Shown: piece by piece, positions 41,660-49,142 of the stretch
How positions within the stretch are numbered: the stretch's first letter is position 1
Layout: each line of letters opens with the position of its first letter
Assembly: GCA_030153385.1 (NCBI GenBank)
Contig: JASKJN010000006.1
Location: 1-57,070 of the forward strand
Direction: 5' to 3'
Length of the DNA: 57,070 nt
DNA from: Archaeoglobaceae archaeon
Lineage (GTDB): Archaea > Halobacteriota > Archaeoglobi > Archaeoglobales > Archaeoglobaceae
Notes under the pieces: model-generated
Seen by the model: only the letters and a program-made list of their open reading frames with translations
What the model was told of the DNA's origin: nothing
Databases searched by the model: none
Translations under genes and position numbers: made by a program

Positions 41660-43252
41660 ATGAAATTCATTGCAGTTACTGGCGGAGTGATGAGCGGGCT
41701 TGGGAAGGGGATAACAGCTGCATCCATTGGCAGGCTCCTCGTGGACTTGGGCTACCGGGTTGTGCCGATAAAGATAGATCCATACATTAACATCGACGCG
41801 GGCACGATGAATCCATTTCAGCACGGAGAAGTATATGTGCTCAAAGACGGCACAGAGGTTGACCTCGATCTCGGGCATTACGAACGTTTCATTGGCATTG
41901 AGCTTACAGGAGAGCACAATATAACTACCGGAAAGATCTACAGGCGAGTGATAGAGAAAGAGAGGAAAGGGGAATATCTCGGTCAGACCGTGCAGATCAT
42001 CCCGCACGTAACGGATGAGATAAAAAGCTGGATAAGGAATGTCGCAAAGGCGAAGAATGCAGAGATTTGCCTGATCGAGGTCGGTGGAACGGTTGGAGAT
42101 ATAGAGAGCATGCCATTTTTGGAGGCGCTGAGACAGATGAGAATCGAGGAGAAGGATGGGAACTTTATCCTCGTTCATGTGACGCTGGTCCCACTCGATG
42201 CGGGAGGAGAACAGAAGACGAAACCGACTCAGCACAGCGTCAAGGAGCTTCGGGAGCTCGGGCTATATCCCGATATAATAGTTGGCAGATGCAAGGAAAA
42301 GCTTAAGGAGTCGACAAAGAAGAAGATTGCGCTTTTCTGTGATGTTGAAAAGGAAGCGGTGATCAGCAACGAGGACTGCGATATTTATGAGGTGCCATTG
42401 AAGTTCAGAGAGGAAAAGCTGGATGAAGTAATTCTGAGAAAGCTTAAGCTCGAGAAAAGAGAGAGGAGGACTGAATGGGAGGATTTCGTCAGAAGAATGA
42501 GGGAATTGAAAGAAGAAGTTGACATCGCGATCGTTGGAAAGTATGTGGATGTTAAAGACGCTTATCTGAGCATTAGAGAGGCTTTAAAGCACGCGGGAGT
42601 GCATGTTGGTTGTAGAGTAAACTGCATCTGGATCGACAGTGAAAGACTCGAGAATGAGAGTGTTAACCTCGACTACGATGGCATACTGATTCCCGGAGGC
42701 TTTGGGAAGCGTGGAGCGGAAGGGAAGATCAGGGCTATTGGCTATGCAAGGGAGAATAATATCCCGTTCTTGGGAATATGCTTTGGATTCCAGCTTGCAG
42801 TCGTCGAGTTTTCGAGGAGCGTTTGCAAGATCAAGAATGCAAACAGTTCGGAGCTTTCGGAGTCGAGTGAGTGCGTGATAGACTTACTGCCAGAGCAGAA
42901 GCAGGTTAAGGAGCTTGGCGCGACGATGAGGCTTGGTGAGATCGAGGTGACGATAAAGCCCGGAACTCTGGCACACAGACTTTATGGCAGGGAATCTGTC
43001 TTTGAGAGGCACAGACACCGCTATGAAGTGAATCCGGAATACATACCCAAGCTTGAAGGCCGTGGTCTCGTATTCAGTGGCTGGAGCGATGGTAAGAGGA
43101 GGATGGAGATCCTAGAGCTTCCAGAACATCGCTTTTTCTTCGCAGTTCAGTTCCACCCGGAGTTCAAATCAAGGCCTCTATCGCCATCGCCACCCTTCAT
43201 CGGATTCGTTACTGCAGCGCTGAATTTTAGAAGGGAGAAGCTGAAAAAGTAA
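41660..43252 (+). CDS. pyrG: CTP synthase
   Basis: [78 protein letters not shown]. Confidence 0.97.
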   Translation: MKFIAVTGGVMSGLGKGITAASIGRLLVDLGYRVVPIKIDPYINIDAGTMNPFQHGEVYVLKDGTEVDLDLGHYERFIGIELTGEHNITTGKIYRRVIEKERKGEYLGQTVQIIPHVTDEIKSWIRNVAKAKNAEICLIEVGGTVGDIESMPFLEALRQMRIEEKDGNFILVHVTLVPLDAGGEQKTKPTQHSVKELRELGLYPDIIVGRCKEKLKESTKKKIALFCDVEKEAVISNEDCDIYEVPLKFREEKLDEVILRKLKLEKRERRTEWEDFVRRMRELKEEVDIAIVGKYVDVKDAYLSIREALKHAGVHVGCRVNCIWIDSERLENESVNLDYDGILIPGGFGKRGAEGKIRAIGYARENNIPFLGICFGFQLAVVEFSRSVCKIKNANSSELSESSECVIDLLPEQKQVKELGATMRLGEIEVTIKPGTLAHRLYGRESVFERHRHRYEVNPEYIPKLEGRGLVFSGWSDGKRRMEILELPEHRFFFAVQFHPEFKSRPLSPSPPFIGFVTAALNFRREKLKK

Positions 43253-43348
43253 AGGTATTTATAGCTACCCAGACGATCATCATGCCGTAACAAAACAGTT
43301 CCGCAGAACTCAAACTTTTAAATACTCCTTGTTACTATTATCTATCTA

Positions 43349-43573
43349 ATGGAAGAAGGTTACGATGAATTACTTAAGCCAAAGGACGTTGCAAAGATCT
43401 TCAACATCTCAACGAAGACGCTTTGGGAATGGCAGAAAAAGGGAATAATAAAAGCTGTAAGGCTCCCGACTGGAAAGCTTCGTTATCCGAAAAGTGAAGT
43501 AGAAAGAGTATGGAAGCAGTTAAGAGCTACAGAATCACGTCAAGATCAGCAAGAAAGCTCATCTGAAACTTAG
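43349..43573 (+). CDS. MerR-like HTH protein, N-terminal part of an IS607-type TnpA lacking a serine-recombinase domain
   Basis: MEEGYDELLKPKDVAKIFNISTKTLWEWQKKGIIKAVRLPTGKLRYPKSEVERVWKQL; only 74 aa and directly followed by tnpB. Confidence 0.7.
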   Translation: MEEGYDELLKPKDVAKIFNISTKTLWEWQKKGIIKAVRLPTGKLRYPKSEVERVWKQLRATESRQDQQESSSET

Positions 43574-44585
43574 TAAAGAAGACAGAAAGAAGCTCAGAGA
43601 CGAGCTTCTGAAAGATTGGAAATTCTCAAAGCACTACGTTGATTCTGCAATAAACTCTGTGATAGGCTTAGTCAAAGGATGGATAACGCTTTACAACAAA
43701 GGAAAAGCAAAAGAAAAGCCGGAGATAACCAGGAAAACGATCTACATCAAGAACACGCTTTTTAGCTACAAGAATGGAATTCTGAAAATAAGCATCGAGC
43801 CAAATAAAAGGTATCTTGAAATCGATCTTCGAAACTATAACTGGATTCCGAAGGATTTTGACGTGCTTGGCGGACTTTTGATGACGGAGAATGAGCTTAT
43901 AATTACTGTGAAGAAGAAGATTGAGCCCAAAGCAGAAAAATGGGCTTCATTCGATGTAAACCTAACAAACATAACTGCTTTAATCGATGGAGAGATAAAG
44001 AGATACGATTTAAGAGAACTGTATCACATACACAGAGTTTATGAGCTCAAAAGGCAAAAGATTCAGAAGCTTAGCAAAAAGAAACCAAAAACAGCTAAAA
44101 AACTGATGCAAAAATATCCTAGTAGAGAGAAGAACAGAGCAAAAGACTTCATGCAAAAGCTTACAGCTAAGATTGCAAAGGAACTCGTTGAAAAGAAATG
44201 CGGTGCGATCTTTGAAGATCTGAAAAACATAAAGGATAGAGTTCTTGATAAAAGCAAAGAATTGAACAGAAAGCTTTCAAAGTGGAATGCAAGGACTTTT
44301 CAGTTCATGCTCGAATATAAGCTTCTCTGGAACAGTTTAGCTGTAAAATACGCTGATCCAAAGAACTCATCGAAAACCTGCCCCCTCTGCTCTGGAAGCT
44401 TGGCTTCCTATGAGGGCAGGTTCATGAAATGCAAGATTTGTGGCTGTATTATGGATAGAGACGTTGTTGCTGTAATTAACCTTCAGATGTGGGGCTCTGG
44501 GGTTACCCTGAAAGGGGACAAGCCAGCTTTTGCTGGTGATGCGTCTCAAAAGTTGCGTGGGCTTACAAAAGCCTATGTAACTTGA
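43510..44585 (+). pseudogene. tnpB: TnpB (RuvC-like nuclease), frameshifted near the N-terminus
   Basis: N-terminus MEAVKSYRITSRSARKLI* from ATG 43510, remainder KAHLKLSKEDRKKLRDELLKDWKFSKHYVDSAINSV... in the -1 frame (ORF track 43659..44585). RuvC residues FDVNLTNIT, FEDLKNIK, DRDVVAVINL and CPLC/CKIC zinc motif preserved. Confidence 0.75.
44523..44573 (+). ncRNA. Possible omega/reRNA 3' structured region of TnpB element
   Basis: Two short hairpins in the 3' end of tnpB (CCAGC-TTTT-GCTGG at 44523-44536; GGCTT-ACAA-AAGCC at 44560-44573), where omegaRNAs are located in IS200/605/607 elements. Confidence 0.3.
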
Positions 44586-44824
44586 ACCCCTCTCCGATAT
44601 ACGCTGATCTAAGCAATCTTCCACCCGCTTTCATTGCTACTGCAGAATACGATCCACTTAGAGACGAAGGCGAGCTTTATGGTGCCCTTATGAGAAAAAA
44701 TGGAAGCGAAGCAATTGTGGTCAGATACAACGGAATGATTCACGCTTTTCTGAACTTCTATCCCGTTCTAAGCGCAGGAAAAGAACTTATCTCGCAGATA
44801 TCAGCCAGAATAACCAATTCCTAG
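44586..44824 (+). pseudogene. C-terminal remnant of an alpha/beta-hydrolase esterase (HSL/carboxylesterase type)
   Basis: NPSPIYADLSNLPPAFIATAEYDPLRDEGELYGALMRKNGSEAIVVRYNGMIHAFLNFYPVL carries the catalytic Asp (DPLRDEG) and His (IHAFLNF) segment, but the lid, oxyanion HGGG and GDSAGG parts are absent upstream. Confidence 0.8.
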
Positions 44825-45717
44825 ATCTTTCTTCTCAACTCGTTTATCTCGCGTTTCAGCTCCATTGCGGTTCGGAACAGGAGGTGTGTGATCAGCCCGA
44901 AGACGAAGAACTGGACGCCCATGAGAATGAACATCGTCGTGAGAATTGCAAGAAGAATGTGCGTTATTCCTTTAAACCATGCGTAAACAACGTAGGAGCC
45001 AGTTATTAGACCAAGAAAAACGAATAAAGCTCCCAATAGGTAGATATATCTTGCGGGACTGTATCGCCTCAGCATACCATAGATCGCCCTCCCGATTCTG
45101 AAACCGTCTCTCAGAGGTCTCAGCTTGGTCTCTCCTTCTCTTCTTCGGTAGCTTATCGGAACTTCCACAATTCTAAAGCCTTTGGCAAGCGTCTCAACCG
45201 TGAGCTCGACTTCAACCTCAAAACCAGACTTTTCTATCTCAATGCTCTTATAAACCTCCCTTCTAATTGCTCTGTATCCAGAGAGAATGTCGTGAAGGTC
45301 TACTCCGTAGGCAAATCTGAAAAAAAGGTTCAGAATTTTGTTTCCAAAGAAATTCAACCTTGTAAAAGCCCCCTTCTCGTAGTTGGAGAATCTGTTTCCC
45401 ACCACGTGATCCGCAATTCCCTTCTCGAGGGGCTCAAGAAGTTTGTGGACTTCTTCAGCAGGATAGCTACCGTCTCCGTCAACCAGAACGATGGCGTCGC
45501 TGTCCAGAATTCTGAAGGCATCCGATATAGCATTTCCCTTCCCTTTCCCGCTCTGAAGAATCACCTTTGCCCCGCTTTTCTCCGCAATTTCTCTCGTTCT
45601 GTCTCTGCTATTGCCATCGACAACGAGAACCTCGAATCCAAGCCTTCTGAAGTCGGATACCACTTTGCTTATTCCCTTCTCCTCGTTCAGCGTTGGGACG
45701 ACTACGGTTACCTTCAT
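44821..45717 (-). CDS. Family 2 glycosyltransferase (S-layer/dolichyl-phosphate-glycan type, AglJ-like)
   Basis: VVVPTLNEEKGISKVVSDF, VVDGNSRDRTREIAE, LVDGDGSYPAEEVHKLLEPL, DILSGYRAIRREVYKSI, two C-terminal TM helices. Confidence 0.85.
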   Translation of the reverse strand: MKVTVVVPTLNEEKGISKVVSDFRRLGFEVLVVDGNSRDRTREIAEKSGAKVILQSGKGKGNAISDAFRILDSDAIVLVDGDGSYPAEEVHKLLEPLEKGIADHVVGNRFSNYEKGAFTRLNFFGNKILNLFFRFAYGVDLHDILSGYRAIRREVYKSIEIEKSGFEVEVELTVETLAKGFRIVEVPISYRRREGETKLRPLRDGFRIGRAIYGMLRRYSPARYIYLLGALFVFLGLITGSYVVYAWFKGITHILLAILTTMFILMGVQFFVFGLITHLLFRTAMELKREINELRRKI

Positions 45718-46286
45718 CAGATCCTCGAGATCTTCAGCAGGCTTTTTACAGGGACGCTCTCTATTTTGCCACCCTTATCCGCAACAACCGCAACGCCGAG
45801 AACCTTTCCACCGCTTTTCTCGATCACTTCTATCGCTCCTCTTACAGTTCTTCCGGTGGATATTATGTCGTCAACGATCACGCATTTCTTTCCATTAACC
45901 TTTGCAAAGTTCTCGCTGAGAATTCCCTCCTTTACCACCTGCCCGCTAACCTTCGCTGGATAGTAGATCGCGAGCTCCGCGGAAAGCTCTTCAGCAACCA
46001 TCGTTGAAAGCGGAATTCCACTCGTAGCTATTCCAACAACGACTTCGACTTCTTCAAAGTTCTCGGAGATCATGTCCGCGAGCGCAACCGCGATCATCCT
46101 CAAACGCCATGGTTTAACAAGGTTGCTCCACTCGATGTAGATGTCCGAAGGCGGAGTTTGCGTTGCTCTCGTTAAAAGCCATACCGCGGTGTCAAGAGAG
46201 ACGTTCAGCTCATCCGCTATCTCTTCAGTCGCCATTCCCTTTTCCTTCAACCTTCTCGCCTTTTCAATCAAACTCTCGATCTTCAT
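45717..46286 (-). CDS. PyrE-like HTH-phosphoribosyltransferase regulator (GfcR-like)
   Basis: N-terminal HTH ATEEIADELNVSLDTAVWLLTR followed by PRTase motif KCVIVDDIISTGRTVRGAIEVIEKSGG. Confidence 0.85.
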   Translation of the reverse strand: MKIESLIEKARRLKEKGMATEEIADELNVSLDTAVWLLTRATQTPPSDIYIEWSNLVKPWRLRMIAVALADMISENFEEVEVVVGIATSGIPLSTMVAEELSAELAIYYPAKVSGQVVKEGILSENFAKVNGKKCVIVDDIISTGRTVRGAIEVIEKSGGKVLGVAVVADKGGKIESVPVKSLLKISRI

Positions 46287-46753
46287 CTTTTCACCCTTTT
46301 AACTATGGCTTCACCACCACATACTGGACAGATCTCTCTATCAATTTTTCTACCACAGCCCCTACAAACCCTCACCCACTTAAAAGCTTTCGATATTCCT
46401 TCCTGCACTACGCTTTCGAATTCGATGCCGAGTTTGAGTGCGACGTTCTGGATCGAGTAATCGTCCGTAACAATTACAACTTCGTTTCCCTTCTCCTTTT
46501 CATCCAGAGCCTTTGCAAGCACCTTCAAATCAGTTTCTGAAAGCCTGTAAATGTCCCCTGTTTCCGCTGATGCTTTCCTTACGATCTCAACACTCTTCTC
46601 GCTCGCATTCTCAACTCTAAGCCCCTTAACGCTGAAGTAAAGTGAGGAATTCTCATCCAATATCTCGGAAACCACTTCTGGAACAGTAACCATTTGCTCA
46701 TACACAGCCTTTCTCTGGAAAATCGCTGTCGAGTCGAGGACGTAGATTCGCAC
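46283..46753 (-). CDS. nob1: Nob1-like PIN-domain endoribonuclease with zinc ribbon
   Basis: IYVLDSTAIFQRK, DLKVLAKALDE, VIVTDDYSIQNVA, CRGCGRKIDREICPVCGG. Confidence 0.88.
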   Translation of the reverse strand: MRIYVLDSTAIFQRKAVYEQMVTVPEVVSEILDENSSLYFSVKGLRVENASEKSVEIVRKASAETGDIYRLSETDLKVLAKALDEKEKGNEVVIVTDDYSIQNVALKLGIEFESVVQEGISKAFKWVRVCRGCGRKIDREICPVCGGEAIVKRVKR

Positions 46754-46793
46754 AGAATATGTTGCATAAGTAGATAAAAAATCTTTCTCGGAA

Positions 46794-46865
46794 CGGGCTC
46801 GCCGGGAATTGAACCCGGGTCGAGGGCTCCGGAGGCCCTCAGGATGTCCACTACCCCACGAGCCC
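46794..46865 (-). tRNA. tRNA-Arg(CCG)
   Basis: Reverse complement gggctcgtggggtagtggacatcctgagggcctccggagccctcgacccgggttcaattcccggcgagccc; anticodon loop CTCCGGA. Confidence 0.93.
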
Positions 46866-46929
46866 GAAAAATGCTATGCGCTGAATATGTTAATGTTTTG
46901 GTTTTGAAGTTGAATAGAAGGGAATTGAG

Positions 46930-47004
46930 TGCTCCGGCCGGGATTTGAACCCGGGGCAGGGGATCGAGAGTCCCCTATGTTTGACCGGGCTACACCACCG
47001 GAGC
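46930..47004 (-). tRNA. tRNA-Glu(CTC)
   Basis: Reverse complement gctccggtggtgtagcccggtcaaacataggggactctcgatcccctgccccgggttcaaatcccggccggagc; anticodon loop CTCTCGA. Confidence 0.93.
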
Positions 47005-47113
47005 TTGAAGAGTTGCTGAAACAGGACTTAAATTTCTTTCGACTCTTAAACCTCAACACTTTGTATTTAAAAATTTCCAGAGAAATCTTTAAATTTCAAA
47101 GCTAACTAATTCT

Positions 47114-47173
47114 ACGGCCAAAAAGAAGGAGAAGGCGGAGAGGAAGGAGGAAAAGAAGGAGGAGAAGAAATAA
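47114..47173 (+). pseudogene. Degenerate copy of Lys/Glu-rich microORF (start codon ACG)
   Basis: (ACG) T-A-K-K-K-E-K-A-E-R-K-E-E-K-K-E-E-K-K-stop, clearly related to the 47253 ORF; preceded by TTTAAATTTC promoter-like sequence. Confidence 0.4.
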
Positions 47174-47252
47174 CTTTTTGTTTTTGTAGAAAATTTTTTG
47201 TTTTATCTCAGATGTGCGGGAAAAGTTTTAAATATTAAAATCGATTTAATTC

Positions 47253-47333
47253 ATGGCAAAGTGCGGAGCCAGAAAGAAGAAGGCGGAGGAAAAGAAGGAG
47301 ACAAAAACGGAAAAGAAGGAGGAAAAGAAGTGA
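47253..47333 (+). CDS. 26-aa Lys/Glu-rich microprotein
   Basis: ATG...TGA: MAKCGARKKKAEEKKETKTEKKEEKK; TATA-like TTTAAATATT upstream at leaderless spacing. Confidence 0.45.
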   Translation: MAKCGARKKKAEEKKETKTEKKEEKK

Positions 47334-47434
47334 TTGTCTCACTTTTATTTTTTAACCTGTCCCGAAAGTTTTAAATTCTGAGCTGACATACAGCAAAGTA
47401 GAAAATTTTTCCTTCCGCAATGGAAACCGAAAAG

Positions 47435-47444
47435 AATATATATA
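47435..47444 (+). promoter_or_regulatory. TATA-box of pilin gene
   Basis: ccgaaaag-aatatatata upstream of the pilin ORF, with ggaggtga Shine-Dalgarno at 47479-47486. Confidence 0.6.
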
Positions 47445-47490
47445 CTCGCAATAATTAGGATAATAGTGAAGGCTATTAGGAGGTGAGAAG

Positions 47491-47952
47491 ATGAGAATGG
47501 ATGAGAAAGGTGTCTCGCCAGTAATAGGCGTAATACTGATGGTGGCGATTACAGTGATTCTTGCAGCGGTGATAGCGAGCTTTGTGTTTGGGCTTGGAGG
47601 GACTGTGAAGAGGATGTACAACGTAGCTGCAACAGCTTCAGTTAGCCCCGATGGTATTATAACAATCACATATCATGGCGGACCGGATCATCAATTCGTT
47701 CAAAATGTAAATATTACTTCTCCTGAGAATTGCAAACCTCCAACGCTATCGAACGTTGGTGACACAGCAACATGTACCGCAGCTTCTGGGACAACTAACC
47801 ATGTCGTTGTAGTTGCAATGTTTAAGGACGGTACCCAGCAAGTTATCCTTGAAACAGATATCTTCGTGCCAACAACGCCCAGTGCCAACAACGCCAGTGC
47901 CAACAACGCCAGTGCCAACAACGCCAGTGCCAACAACGCCATCTTAAATTAA
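47491..47952 (+). CDS. Archaeal type IV pilin (DUF1628-like N-terminus) with repetitive C-terminal tail
   Basis: [37 protein letters not shown]: class III signal (EKG|VSPVIG) and hydrophobic helix; tail SANNA x4. Confidence 0.88.
   Translation: MRMDEKGVSPVIGVILMVAITVILAAVIASFVFGLGGTVKRMYNVAATASVSPDGIITITYHGGPDHQFVQNVNITSPENCKPPTLSNVGDTATCTAASGTTNHVVVVAMFKDGTQQVILETDIFVPTTPSANNASANNASANNASANNAILN
47881..47940 (+). repeat. Perfect 15-bp x4 tandem repeat (agtgccaacaacgcc)
   Basis: Read directly: four identical consecutive units, in frame, encoding S-A-N-N-A. Confidence 0.98.
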
Positions 47953-47994
47953 TTTTTTATAATTTTTCTTTAACATTTTTTACTCTGAATCTGT

Positions 47995-48230
47995 CAAACG
48001 CTTACAAATTTGCAAGCATAAATTAAATCGGAATTAAAATTATAAAAATCCCGTAGCTGATTTTTTGCAAGTTAGCTAAATTTCGATGCCACTTTTCTTC
48101 AAAAATCCTCAGAAGTTGAATCCTCAGAAGTTGAAAATGACGTTGACACTATTTTATCTGGGCTGTAATAGAGACAAACGCCTACGAAATCCTTGCAAAA
48201 ATTAAATTGAAAAAATTTTTATGATTTAAG
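47995..48230. repeat. Pair of imperfect ~45-bp direct repeats plus a 16-bp tandem direct repeat
   Basis: caaacgcttacaaatttgcaagcataaattaaat (from ~47995) versus caaacgcctacgaaatccttgcaaaaattaaat (from ~48175); aatcctcagaagttga occurs twice in tandem around 48104-48136. Confidence 0.6.
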
Positions 48231-48244
48231 AAACCAAAAACGAC

Positions 48245-48340
48245 GTGAACACCAAAGCTGTAAGCCAGACAGTCGGTGTAATACTTGCGGTTGCAAAGTT
48301 CAATAACAGCGAGCGGGTTGTTCTTGAAACCTATGTTTAA
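48245..48340 (+). pseudogene. Internally deleted pilin-like remnant
   Basis: GTG-initiated VNTKAVSQTVGVILAVAKFNNSERVVLETYV*; N-part resembles [14 protein letters not shown] and C-part resembles [18 protein letters not shown] of the intact pilin. Confidence 0.5.
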
Positions 48341-48620
48341 AGAGTCAAGACTTTTCTTTGCCAGTTTCTCTCAGATTTTCTATCCGCTTTCCAATGTTTT
48401 GATTGAGTTAAAGCTAAGAAACAACTTCACAAGCTTAGAGTTTGAGGCTCAAAAAGGAACATAGAAAATCCAGAAAAGAAAGATATGCTGGAATCATGGG
48501 AATCGAGATTCTTGGAATAAAAGCTCACACACCAGCTGTTTTTGGATGCGAAGAAAAGCTTGGACTTGAAGTTGATCCCAATAAAAAGCTAAGGAAAATG
48601 GAGCTTCTGCTTTTCTGAGC

Positions 48621-49142
48621 TCAGCAATGTTTTTCAACAAAATACTTAAAGGAGCTGTTTTTTGTTTTTGCAACTTCTATGGAGAAGTTATTCAAAATTT
48701 CAATCATGAAATCTATTCGAGAATCGAACTTCTTTGGCATCAAACTGTTGAATTGCTCCTTAGTGATGTTATCGGTATTCTGAAAATTTTTTATTTTAAG
48801 CTTCTTGGAATTTTTATCATCCAAACCAGCAAGATACCAGCTTTCTATCTCGGCTTTCACAACAACTATTCTGTCTAAATCTATGCTGTTAAGCTTGCTC
48901 TTTATATCTTGTTTTCTTTTCGTTATGCAGGGTGCTCTGTCTATGTCTGCAAAAAAGAGATAATCTGCACCGATTGATTTGATGCTTCTTATGAAGCTTT
49001 CGACATACTCATTCGGTTTCTCAGCATACTTTATTATTTTAGCCTCCTCGTATTTTCCTTTAAGCTTAAGCTCAACAATTCGCTTAAAAAAGCGCTCATC
49101 ATCGTCTCCTTCAACAAAAAGATAAAGTTTCTTGCTTCTCAT
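48621..49142 (-). CDS. Small TOPRIM-like protein (DUF4276/DUF4435/RloB-like), candidate defence effector
   Basis: YLFVEGDDDERFFKRIVE (TOPRIM Glu motif), YLFFADIDRAPC (DxD motif), VVVKAEIESWYLAGL. Confidence 0.65.
   Translation of the reverse strand: MRSKKLYLFVEGDDDERFFKRIVELKLKGKYEEAKIIKYAEKPNEYVESFIRSIKSIGADYLFFADIDRAPCITKRKQDIKSKLNSIDLDRIVVVKAEIESWYLAGLDDKNSKKLKIKNFQNTDNITKEQFNSLMPKKFDSRIDFMIEILNNFSIEVAKTKNSSFKYFVEKHC

Larger units (their letters stand above)
43349..44585 (+). mobile_element. IS607-like HTH + TnpB element (ends not precisely defined)
   Basis: HTH ORF overlapping a TnpB ORF; downstream flank is a 5'-truncated esterase fragment. Confidence 0.65.

Noticed and set aside
47881-47940. 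Tandem repeat considered as a CRISPR-like array
   Set aside because: Units are contiguous 15-mers without spacers and lie in frame inside the pilin CDS; no CRISPR array or cas gene was found by eye in the window.
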